From NCBI RefSeq assembly GCF_046506625.1, contig NZ_JBKFFP010000003.1, positions 62,001 through 126,000 on the forward strand: a stretch of 64,000 bases of DNA, written 5' to 3'. A program made the translations under genes and the position numbers. The DNA comes from Zhengella sedimenti (lineage in GTDB: Bacteria > Pseudomonadota > Alphaproteobacteria > Rhizobiales > Rhizobiaceae). Under the pieces are notes generated by a model, which had not been told where the DNA came from, did no database searches, and saw only the letters and a list, made by a program, of their open reading frames with translations. Shown piece after piece: positions 33,707 through 43,675 of the stretch (position 1 is the stretch's first letter; every line of letters begins with the position of its first letter).

Positions 33707-34846
33707 ATGACAAAGACCAAAAAGGTGCTGGCCGCGCTGGCCGGGGTCCTCATGGCGACGGCGGTGCATGCCGAACCGCTCAAGGTGGGCATGATCACGA
33801 CGCTTTCGGGCGGCGGCGCCGGGCTCGGCATCGATGTGCGCGACGGCTTCATGCTGGCGATCAAGCAGGCCGGCGACACGGAGGTCGAGGTCGTCATCGA
33901 GGATGACCAACGCAAGCCGGACGTGGCCGTCCAACTGGCCGACAAGCTGATCCAGTCCGACAAGGTGGATGTGCTGACCGGCATCATCTGGTCCAATCTG
34001 GCCATGGCCGTTGTCCCTTCGGTGACCGCGCAGGGCAAGTTCTACCTGTCGCCGAATGCCGGCCCGTCGCAGCTTGCCGGCAAGGGCTGCCACAAGAACT
34101 ATTTCAACGTGGCCTGGCAGAATGACGCCTTCTACGAGGCCGCCGGCGCCTGGGCCAGCGAGAACGGCGTCAATTCCGTCTTCCTGATGGCGCCGAACTA
34201 CCCGGCGGGCCAGGATGCCGTGAACGGCTTCAAGCGCACCTTCAAGGGCAAGGTCAGCGCCGAGGTCTTCACCAAGCTCGGGCAAACGGATTATGCCGCC
34301 GAGATCGCGCAGATGAAGGCGACGGAGGCCGATGTGGTCTTCATCTTCCTGCCGGGCGGCATGGGCATTTCCTTCATCAAGCAATATGCCGGTTCGGGCG
34401 CCGACAAGCCGCTGATGGGACCGGCCTTCAGCTTCGACCAGGGCATCCTGGGCGCGGTCGGCGACGCGGCGCTGGGCGTCAAGAACACCTCGCACTGGTC
34501 CAAGGACCTCGACAACGCGGCCAACAAGGCCTTCGTGGAGGCCTTCCAGAAGGAATACGGCCGCCTGCCCTCGCTCTATGCCAGCCAGGGCTACGACACC
34601 GCGCAGCTTCTGCTGTCGGCCAAGGGCAAGGCGGCGGTCAGCGACCAGGACGCTTTCCGCGCGGCCTTGAAGGCGGCGGATTTCGCCTCGACGCGGGGTG
34701 ACTTCAAGTTCGCCGACAACCACCACCCGATCCAGACCATCTACATGCGCGAGGTGGTGAAGGAAGGCGACGTGGTGACCAACCGCATCGTCGGTCCCGC
34801 GATCGAGAACCACCAGGACCCGCACGGGGCCGAGTGCCAGATGTGA
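33707..34846 (+). CDS. Branched-chain amino acid-type ABC transporter substrate-binding protein (LivK-like)
   Basis: A 379-aa periplasmic binding protein of the type 1 Leu/Ile/Val-binding fold, with a signal peptide cleaved near VHA (residue 22). The mature start PLKVGMITTLSGGGAGLGIDVRD is typical. A GGGAGG ribosome-binding site precedes the ATG. Despite the family name the ligand could be an amide, urea, aromatic acid or purine-derived compound; the adjacent purine genes make a nitrogenous ligand an attractive guess. Confidence 0.9.
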   Translation: MTKTKKVLAALAGVLMATAVHAEPLKVGMITTLSGGGAGLGIDVRDGFMLAIKQAGDTEVEVVIEDDQRKPDVAVQLADKLIQSDKVDVLTGIIWSNLAMAVVPSVTAQGKFYLSPNAGPSQLAGKGCHKNYFNVAWQNDAFYEAAGAWASENGVNSVFLMAPNYPAGQDAVNGFKRTFKGKVSAEVFTKLGQTDYAAEIAQMKATEADVVFIFLPGGMGISFIKQYAGSGADKPLMGPAFSFDQGILGAVGDAALGVKNTSHWSKDLDNAANKAFVEAFQKEYGRLPSLYASQGYDTAQLLLSAKGKAAVSDQDAFRAALKAADFASTRGDFKFADNHHPIQTIYMREVVKEGDVVTNRIVGPAIENHQDPHGAECQM

Positions 34847-34853
34847 CCTGCCT

Positions 34854-35825
34854 GTGGCGGGCGGCCGAGCGGCCGCCCGCCAAGGCTCTCCGGGAGCCGG
34901 ACCGCTGACCCTTCCGCTGTTTCTCGAACAGGTTCTCAACGGCCTGCAACTCGGCGTGATGCTGTTCCTGATGGCCGCCGGGCTGACGCTGGTATTCGGC
35001 GTCATGGGGCTGATCAACCTGGCGCATGGCTCGCTCTACATGGTGGGCGCGTTCGCCTGCGCAGGCGTCGCGGCGGCCACGGGCTCGTTCTGGCTCGGGC
35101 TCGCCGCCAGCCTGGCGGCCGCGGCGGCCGCCGGCGCGCTGATGGAAATCACCGTGCTGCGCCGCCTCTATGACCGCGATCACCTCGACCAGGTGCTGGC
35201 GACCTTCGCCCTGATCCTCGTCTTTTCGGAAGGCACGCGCTGGCTGTTCGGCTCGTTTCCGCTCTATCTCGACATTCCGCAGGTCCTGTCAGGCTCGGTC
35301 GCGCTGCCGGGCGGCATCACCTATCCGGTCTACCGGCTGGCCATCATCGTGGCGGGGCTGGCCATCGCCGCCGGTCTGTTCCTGCTGGTGGCGAAGACGC
35401 GCCTTGGCATGCGTATCCGTGCCGGTGACGCCGACCGCGAGATGATCGCGGCGCTTGGCGTCGACATCGACCGGCTCTACACCATCGTCTTCATGCTGGG
35501 CGCGGCGCTTGCCGGGCTGGCAGGGGCGCTGGTCGGCGCCATACAGTCGGTGCAGGTGGGCATGGGCGAACCCGTGCTGATCCTCGCCTTTGTGGTCATC
35601 GTGATCGGCGGCATCGGTTCGATCAAGGGCGCACTGGTGGGCGCGCTGCTGGTCGGCGTGACCGATACGCTCGGCCGCTTCCTGATGCCGCAGGCGCTCG
35701 GCCTGTTCATGGACGCCTCAAGCGCGGGAACGGTGGGCTCGGCCATCGCGTCCATCCTCATCTACATGCTCATGGCGGTGGTGCTGGCGCTCAAGCCCGG
35801 CGGCCTGTTCGGGAGTGCTGCCTGA
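34854..35825 (+). CDS. Branched-chain amino acid-type ABC transporter permease (LivH-like)
   Basis: An inner-membrane permease with about eight helices and the LivH landmarks LTLVFGVMGLINLAHGSLYM and GGIGSIKGALVGALLVG. The coordinate given uses GTG at 34854 (323 aa), but this GTG is inside a strong hairpin and has no ribosome-binding site. A CTG at 34905, eight bases after GGGAG, would give a 306-aa protein beginning where LivH proteins normally begin (LTLPLFLEQVLNGLQ), and I favour it. The next permease start overlaps its stop. Confidence 0.88.
   Translation: MAGGRAAARQGSPGAGPLTLPLFLEQVLNGLQLGVMLFLMAAGLTLVFGVMGLINLAHGSLYMVGAFACAGVAAATGSFWLGLAASLAAAAAAGALMEITVLRRLYDRDHLDQVLATFALILVFSEGTRWLFGSFPLYLDIPQVLSGSVALPGGITYPVYRLAIIVAGLAIAAGLFLLVAKTRLGMRIRAGDADREMIAALGVDIDRLYTIVFMLGAALAGLAGALVGAIQSVQVGMGEPVLILAFVVIVIGGIGSIKGALVGALLVGVTDTLGRFLMPQALGLFMDASSAGTVGSAIASILIYMLMAVVLALKPGGLFGSAA
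34856..34881 (+). other. Strong hairpin between livK- and livH-like genes
   Basis: An 11-bp perfect stem (GGCGGGCGGCC and its complement) with a GAGC loop, ten bases after the binding-protein stop. There is no T-run. It likely stabilises the upstream message, and it would bury the only GTG start candidate of the permease gene. Confidence 0.6.
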
Positions 35826-36805
35826 TGCGCGCGGAAGGACTGTTCACCATCGCGCTGGCCGGCGGTCTCTTGGCAGTGGCGCTGATCGCCTTCGCGGCGG
35901 GCGAAACCTTCACCATCACGCTGGCGACCAAGGTGGCCGTCTTCGCCATGGCCGGCATCGGGCTGAACCTGGCGCTCGGGCAGGGCGGGCTCGTCTCCTT
36001 CGGCCATGCCGCCTTCTTCGGTCTCGGCGGCTATGCGGTCGGCATCCTTTCGAGCCATGCGCAGAATTACGACCCGCTGACGGAATGGCCCTTCCTGATC
36101 GAGGGCACCACCTTCATGCCGGTGCTGTGGCTGGTGGCGGTGATCGTGGCGGGCCTTGCCGCGCTGGCCATCGGGGCCATCAGCCTGCGCACGACCGGCG
36201 TCTATTTCATCATGATCACGCTCGCCTTCGCGCAGATGATCTACTACTTCGCCATCTCCTGGCCGGCCTATGGCGGCGAGGACGGGTTGTCGATCTATGT
36301 GCGCAACGGGTTTCCGGGCGTCAACACGCTCGATCCGCTGTCGTTCTTCCTTCTGGTCTTCGCGGTTCTCGCCGCCGTGATCCTGTTGGCCTGGCGCCTG
36401 AAAGCCTCGCGATTCGGACTGGTCCTGGAAGCGGCGCGGCAGAACGCGCTGCGCGTCACCTCGGCGGGCATCACGCCTTACCGGGTGCGGCTCGTCGCCT
36501 TCGTCATTTCCGCCATGATCACCGGTCTCGCGGGCGCGCTCTACGCCGATCTCAACCGCTTCGTGAGCCCCGCCATGCTGTCCTGGCACACGTCGGGCGA
36601 AATCATGATCTTCGTCATCCTTGGCGGCGTGGGGCGGCTCGGCGGGCCCATTGCGGGCGCGGCGCTGTTCGTGCTGCTGGAGCATTTCCTGGGCGGGCTG
36701 ACCGAGCATTGGCTCCTGTTCCTCGGCCTGGCGCTGCTGGCGGTGGTGCTGTTCGCGCGCGGCGGACTGGCCGGCTTCGTGCTCAAGGGGCGCGGCCATG
36801 GCTGA
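35825..36805 (+). CDS. Branched-chain amino acid-type ABC transporter permease (LivM-like)
   Basis: A 326-aa permease with about nine hydrophobic helices and the LivM signatures GIGLNLALGQGGLVSFGHAA and RTTGVYFIMITLAFAQM, plus FVILGGVGRLGGPIAGA near the C-terminus. It pairs with the LivH-like subunit as the transmembrane core of the importer. Its ATG overlaps the upstream TGA by one base. Confidence 0.92.
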   Translation: MRAEGLFTIALAGGLLAVALIAFAAGETFTITLATKVAVFAMAGIGLNLALGQGGLVSFGHAAFFGLGGYAVGILSSHAQNYDPLTEWPFLIEGTTFMPVLWLVAVIVAGLAALAIGAISLRTTGVYFIMITLAFAQMIYYFAISWPAYGGEDGLSIYVRNGFPGVNTLDPLSFFLLVFAVLAAVILLAWRLKASRFGLVLEAARQNALRVTSAGITPYRVRLVAFVISAMITGLAGALYADLNRFVSPAMLSWHTSGEIMIFVILGGVGRLGGPIAGAALFVLLEHFLGGLTEHWLLFLGLALLAVVLFARGGLAGFVLKGRGHG

Positions 36806-37543
36806 TCCGGTGCTGCAATTGTCCGGGGTAACGCGCAGTTTCGGCGCGCTGGTGGCGAGCGACAAGGTCGACCTCGATCTCGTGTCCGGCGAGATCCATG
36901 CCCTGATCGGGCCGAACGGTGCCGGCAAGACCACGCTGATCAAGCAGGTCGTCGGCGAAATCCTGCCCGATGCCGGAACCATCCGGTTCCACGGCGAGGA
37001 CATCACGCAGGCGCCACCGGCGCGCCGCGCGCTGGCCGGGCTTGCCCGCACCTTCCAGATTTCGGCCCTGGCGCCGGAATTTTCCGCGCTCGAGAATGTC
37101 ATGGTCGCGGTCGCGCCGCGCGCGGGCGGCGTGTTCCACTTCTTCCGGTCCGCGCAGCGCGACGGAGCGCTTGTCGAACCGGCCATGGCCGCGCTTCGCC
37201 GCGCCGGCCTGGAGAACCGCGCGCATGTGCCGGTTACCGGCCTTTCCCATGGCGAGCGGCGGCAGCTTGAAATCGCCATCGCGCTGGCCATGCAGCCGAA
37301 GGTGTTTCTCATGGACGAGCCGATGGCGGGCATGGGGCCGGACGGCTCGCAGCGCCTGACCCGCCTGCTTTCGGAACTGAAGGCGGAAGCGCCGATCCTG
37401 CTCGTCGAGCACGACATGGACGCCGTGTTCGCGCTGGCCGACCGCATCTCCGTCATGGTCTATGGCAGGATCGTCGCGACGGGAACGGCGGACGAGATCC
37501 GTGCCAATGCGCTGGTGCGCGAGGCCTATCTGGGGGATGCGGC

Positions 37544-37547
<4 letters not shown>
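36798..37547 (+). CDS. ABC transporter ATP-binding protein (LivG-like)
   Basis: A 249-aa ATPase: Walker A GPNGAGKTT, a LivG-type GLARTFQI Q-loop, a variant signature GLSHGERRQLEI and Walker B VFLMDEPMAGMG with an EHDMD switch histidine. It overlaps LivM by eight bases and LivF by four. It is one of the two nucleotide-binding subunits of the importer. Confidence 0.92.
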
Positions 37548-38233
<686 letters not shown>

Positions 38234-38242
38234 GATCCCGCC

Positions 38243-38836
38243 TCAGTTCAGCGGGATGGCGTTGCCTTCCTTGGTTTCCTGATAGGCGGCCGACAGTTCG
38301 TCATACTTGGCCTTGATGCGGGCGATGCGCTCCAGCGTCTGGCTGCGCTCCGGTTCCGGCAAGGCGTTGGCGCGTGCCGGGATCGACCAGCTTTTCCAGA
38401 AGGCGTTCTCGGCATTGTAACCGCCGGGGTCCAGGGTGAAGACCTCTTTCAGGATTTTCAGGTCGTGCGGGATGGCAAAGGAATCGCGGCTGTCCTCATG
38501 GCTGAACAGGTAGGCGAAATTGTCGAAGCCGGTCCATGTGATGGCCGAAAGGCACAGCGAGCAGGGTTCGTGGGTGGAGATGAACAGGCAGTCCTTCGTG
38601 TCGGGACGCTGATCGGCGGGCATTTCGTAGAAGCGCTTCAGCGTGTGGGTCTCGCCATGCCAGAGCGGGTTTTCCAGCTCGTTGTTGGTCTCGGCGAGGA
38701 CCAGCGACAGGTCGTCCTTGCGCAGGATGGCGGCGCCGAAGAGCTTGTTGCCCTTCGCGACGCCGGCTTCGGTCAGCGGGATGATGTCGTGCTCGATCAC
38801 ATCGAGCATGCGGTTGATCAGGCGGGCATCTGTCAC
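38243..38836 (-). CDS. Cytidine/deoxycytidylate deaminase-fold nucleoside deaminase
   Basis: A 197-aa zinc deaminase: HGE (proton-shuttle glutamate) in NPLWHGETHTL and the zinc cysteines in HEPCSLC. The family covers guanine, cytosine and tRNA-adenosine deaminases. The C-terminal half (about 110-197) is longer than in the shortest members. As last gene of the minus-strand ureide operon, three bases after ureidoglycolate lyase, it probably acts on a purine-derived compound. A different-fold guanine deaminase is encoded at 50176, so its substrate may be different. Confidence 0.8.
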   Translation of the reverse strand: MTDARLINRMLDVIEHDIIPLTEAGVAKGNKLFGAAILRKDDLSLVLAETNNELENPLWHGETHTLKRFYEMPADQRPDTKDCLFISTHEPCSLCLSAITWTGFDNFAYLFSHEDSRDSFAIPHDLKILKEVFTLDPGGYNAENAFWKSWSIPARANALPEPERSQTLERIARIKAKYDELSAAYQETKEGNAIPLN

Positions 38837-38839
38837 GTT

Positions 38840-39343
38840 TCACTCTCCTTGCGGCAAACGGATTTCCCAGGGCTCGGCGAAGGTGAACTCCTCCAGGTTG
38901 GAGCCGTCGCCGCCACGGTCGACGACAAGGAAATCCTGCGGTTCGCCGATTGGCGTCAGAACCGCGTGCCATGTGTTGCGGGCATAGTTCACGCCCTGTC
39001 CGGGCGCGGTGAGGAAGGCGTGGGGGCGGCCTGGACCATCTGCCGTATCCGGGCAGACGATGACGAGAAAGGGGCGCGGCGAGAGCGGCATGAAGGCCTG
39101 GCTGCCGAAGGGATGGCGCTCCACCAGCGCCAGCTTCAGCGGCATCGCATAGGGTGTGCCGCGAAAGATGTTGACGAGCACGCGCGCGCCGGGACCGGCC
39201 GCCTCGACCCTTGCCAGGTCGTGATAGCGCTCGCACTTGCCATTGTTGATGGCGAAGTGTTCCGCGCCGTCCGTTTCGATGACGTCGCCGAAGCCCGCGA
39301 AAACCTCGCGGGTGAGCGGGCGGGCCGTGATGACGCGGGTCAC
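38840..39343 (-). CDS. allA: Ureidoglycolate lyase
   Basis: A 167-aa AllA-family protein: AFAGFGDVI-like N-terminus (EVFAGFGDVIE), FAINNGKCERYHDLA, VLVNIFRGTPYAMPL, VERHPFGSQAFMPL and HAFLTAPGQGVNYARNTWH. It splits (S)-ureidoglycolate into glyoxylate and urea. The start is GTG, in a GTGA overlap with the upstream allE stop. Together with allE and the PuuE-UraD fusion it forms a ureide-degrading operon. Confidence 0.9.
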   Translation of the reverse strand: MTRVITARPLTREVFAGFGDVIETDGAEHFAINNGKCERYHDLARVEAAGPGARVLVNIFRGTPYAMPLKLALVERHPFGSQAFMPLSPRPFLVIVCPDTADGPGRPHAFLTAPGQGVNYARNTWHAVLTPIGEPQDFLVVDRGGDGSNLEEFTFAEPWEIRLPQGE

Positions 39344-40170
39344 GGGAAGCGCGTCAGCGGCATGTGCCGGTTGACGTCCTTGTAGAGCAGGTAGCGGAAG
39401 GGGCCGGGGCCGCCGGCATAGCAGGCCTGCGGACAGAAGGCGCGCAGCCACATGAAATCGCCGGCTTCGACCTCGACCCAGTCGCGGTTGAGCTTGTAGA
39501 CGCCCTTGCCCTCCAGCACGTAGAGGCCATGCTCCATGACATGGGTTTCCTCGAAGGGAATGGTGCCACCGGGCTGCAATGTGACGATGGTCACATGCAT
39601 GTCATGGCGCAGGTCGGCCGGATCGACGAAACGCGTCGTCGCCCAGCGCCCCTGCGTGTCGGGCATGGGCGTGGGCGCAATGTCGCGCTCGTTGAGGAAG
39701 AGCGGATCGGGTGCATCGAGCCCCTCGACCGGCTGCCAGGCCTTGCGAATCCAGTGGAAACGGGCATGGCTGGCGCCGTCATTGGCAAGCGCCCAACCGC
39801 TGGCGGGCGGAAGGTAGGCATAGCCGCCCGGTGTCAGGCGGTGAGCGGCGCCATCGAGCGTGACGGTGATCTCCCCTTCCATGACGAAGAGCACGGCTTC
39901 GGCCCGCTCATCCTCTTCCGGCCTTGCGCTGCCGCCACCGGGTGCGACCTCCATGATGTATTGCGAGAAGGTTTCGGCGAAGCCTGACAGGGGGCGTGCG
40001 ATGACCCAGAGGCGGGTCTTTTCCCAATGCGGCAGGCAACTGGTGACGATGTCGCGCAGCACCCCCGCCGGCAGGACGGCATAGGCCTCGGTAAAGACCG
40101 CGCGGCCGGTCATCAGTTGCGACTGGCCGGGCAGGCCGCCATGCGGGGCGTGGTAGAGGGGTTCGTTCAT
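39340..40170 (-). CDS. allE: (S)-ureidoglycine aminohydrolase
   Basis: A 276-aa bicupin of the AllE/UGlyAH family. The C-terminal cupin has PFEETHVMEHGLYVLEGKGVYKLNRDWVEVE-type motifs; the residues EETHVMEHG and WLRAFCPQACYA are characteristic. It releases ammonia from (S)-ureidoglycine to give (S)-ureidoglycolate, the AllA substrate. The ATG at 40170 has GGAG eight bases upstream; a GTG at 40179 would give three more residues and a four-base overlap. Confidence 0.9.
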   Translation of the reverse strand: MNEPLYHAPHGGLPGQSQLMTGRAVFTEAYAVLPAGVLRDIVTSCLPHWEKTRLWVIARPLSGFAETFSQYIMEVAPGGGSARPEEDERAEAVLFVMEGEITVTLDGAAHRLTPGGYAYLPPASGWALANDGASHARFHWIRKAWQPVEGLDAPDPLFLNERDIAPTPMPDTQGRWATTRFVDPADLRHDMHVTIVTLQPGGTIPFEETHVMEHGLYVLEGKGVYKLNRDWVEVEAGDFMWLRAFCPQACYAGGPGPFRYLLYKDVNRHMPLTRFP

Positions 40171-40175
40171 CGCTC

Positions 40176-41597
40176 TCACTCCGGCAGCATGTCTTTCAGG
40201 CGCAGCAGCGCGATCCGCTCAACCTGTCTGCACGCGGTGGCGAATTCAGTCTCGCGGTCATTGCCGATGCGCGTTTCGAAGGCGGCGAGGATATCGGCCT
40301 TCGTCAGTCCCTTGACCGCGATGATGAAGGGAAAACCGAACTTCGCGGTGTAGGCTTCGTTGAGTTCGGTGAAGCGGGCCCGTTCGGCGTCGGTGAGCGC
40401 GTCGAGGCCGGCGGAAGCCTGCTCGGCGGTCGATTCGGCGGTCAGCCGCCTTGCCTGGGCCAGCTTTCCGGCGAGGTCGGGATGGGCGCGAAGCACGCCG
40501 AGGCGTTCCTCCTCGGAGGCGGAGCGGAAGATGCGGGCCAGCGCATTGTGCAGGCCGCCCGCGCTGTCATGGGCAGGCCCCAGTTCCAGGTCGAAGGCGC
40601 GCTCGGCGATCCAGGGCGAATGCTCGAAGACCGAACCGAAGGCGGCGACGAAACCGGCCTCGTCCATGGCCGAGGGTTTCAGGCGCGGGGCCACGTAGGG
40701 GTGCACCCGCTTCCAGTGTTCGGCAATGTCGATGCGGCGGGCCACCCAGACCTTGTCGTGGTTGAGCACGTGGTCGATGAAGCGCTTGAGCGCCAGGGCG
40801 CGGCCGGGCCGGCCGACAAGGCGGCAATGCAGGCCAATGTTGAGCATTTTCGGCGCACCGTCCATGCCCTCGGCATAGAGCGTGTCGAAGGCGTCACGCA
40901 GATAGGTGAAGAACTGGTCGCCGGAATTGAAACCCTGGACGGCGGCGAAGCGCATGTCGTTGGTGTCCAGCGTGTAGGGGATGACAAGCTGTTCACGCCC
41001 GTCGACCACGATCCAGTGCGGCAGGTCGTCGTCATAGGCGTCGGAAATGTAGTCGAAGCCGCCTTCGCGCGCCGCCAGCGGCACGGTGTGCATGGAGGCG
41101 CGGCCCAGATAGAAGCCGCGCGGCCGCTCGCCTGTGACTTCCGTGTGCAGACGGATCGCCTCCAGCATGTGGGCGCGCTCGTCCTCCTGCGTGAAGTCCT
41201 TGTACTCGATCCATTTCAGCCCGTGCGAGGCGATTTCCCAGCCGGCTTCCTGCATGGCGGCGACCTGGTCGGGCGAGCGGGCCAGCGCGGTGGCGACGCC
41301 ATAGACGGTGGCTGGAATGCCGGCGGCGGTGAACATGCGGTGCAGGCGCCAGAAGCCGGCGCGGGCGCCATATTCATAGATCGATTCCATGTTCCAGTGG
41401 CGCTGGTCCGGCCAGTTCGTGGCGCCGGTGATCTCCGAGAGGAAGGCCTCCGACTGGCCGTCGCCGTGCAGCAGGCAGTTCTCGCCGCCTTCCTCGTAGT
41501 TGATGACGAACTGGACGGCGATGCGCGCGTCGCCCGGCCACTGCGGATGGGGCGGGCGGGCACCATGGCCCCGCATGTCGCGCTCGTAACGTTTCAT
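40176..41597 (-). CDS. puuE-uraD: Fused allantoinase (PuuE type) and OHCU decarboxylase (UraD)
   Basis: A 473-aa fusion. Residues about 1-305 are a polysaccharide-deacetylase-fold, metal-independent allantoinase (RDMRGHGARPPHPQWPG, FVINYEEGGENC, EIASHGLKWIEY). Residues about 310-473 are UraD (FVAAFGSVFEHSPWIAERAF, LRAHPDLAGKLA, NEAYTAKFGFPFIIAVKG). UraD decarboxylates OHCU to (S)-allantoin, and PuuE opens allantoin to allantoate. Start chosen at MKRYERDMRG, with AAGGA just upstream; further starts at 41609 and 41621 are in frame. Divergent from uraH, with about 200 bases between. Confidence 0.92.
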   Translation of the reverse strand: MKRYERDMRGHGARPPHPQWPGDARIAVQFVINYEEGGENCLLHGDGQSEAFLSEITGATNWPDQRHWNMESIYEYGARAGFWRLHRMFTAAGIPATVYGVATALARSPDQVAAMQEAGWEIASHGLKWIEYKDFTQEDERAHMLEAIRLHTEVTGERPRGFYLGRASMHTVPLAAREGGFDYISDAYDDDLPHWIVVDGREQLVIPYTLDTNDMRFAAVQGFNSGDQFFTYLRDAFDTLYAEGMDGAPKMLNIGLHCRLVGRPGRALALKRFIDHVLNHDKVWVARRIDIAEHWKRVHPYVAPRLKPSAMDEAGFVAAFGSVFEHSPWIAERAFDLELGPAHDSAGGLHNALARIFRSASEEERLGVLRAHPDLAGKLAQARRLTAESTAEQASAGLDALTDAERARFTELNEAYTAKFGFPFIIAVKGLTKADILAAFETRIGNDRETEFATACRQVERIALLRLKDMLPE

Positions 41598-41824
41598 GGT
41601 TTCCTTCATGCTCCCGGACACGGATGGCGCGGGCGGCCACCGGACAAAGAAATTGCTGGCCGACAGCCTATTTCAACCGGGGCCGCGGCCAACATGCGGA
41701 AAAATTTGAAACTGTTTAGAGTGCGGACGCCATGCGAGGGCCTTAAGGCAGCGGCTTGAATGAGGCACACTGTGAACCGTATGGTCAAAAACGAAGCGCG
41801 CTGTGCGCAGCGACAGGTGAGGCA

Positions 41825-42198
41825 ATGGGCAAGGCTGGCGGATATCTGACGACACATGTGCTGGACACGGCGCGCGGGGTTCCGGCGAAAGGCATCCGGA
41901 TCGAGCTTTTCCGCCTTTCCGGCGACGGGCGCGAGAAAATCGCCGAAACCGTCACGAACAACGACGGGCGGACCGACAGCCCGATCCTTCCCGCCGACAG
42001 CTTCGGGACCGGGATATTCGAACTGGTGTTTCACGCCGGCGACTATATCCGCATGCACGGATTGGCCATGCCGGTAGCGGGCGGGCCGCTGTTCCTGGAG
42101 GAAATCCCGATCCGCTTCGGCATCGACGACGCGGCGGCGCATTACCACGTGCCGCTGCTGCTTTCGCCGTTCGGCTATTCCACCTACAGGGGAAGCTG

Positions 42199-42199
<1 letters not shown>
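41825..42199 (+). CDS. uraH: 5-hydroxyisourate hydrolase (transthyretin-like)
   Basis: A 124-aa cytosolic HIU hydrolase without a signal peptide. LTTHVLDTARGVPA near the N-terminus supplies the catalytic histidine, TNNDGRTD the arginine, and the C-terminus is the diagnostic YRGS. It hydrolyses 5-hydroxyisourate, the product of urate oxidation, to OHCU. The stop overlaps the xdhA ATG by one base. Confidence 0.93.
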
Positions 42200-43668
<1,469 letters not shown>

Positions 43669-43675
43669 GGGCAGC

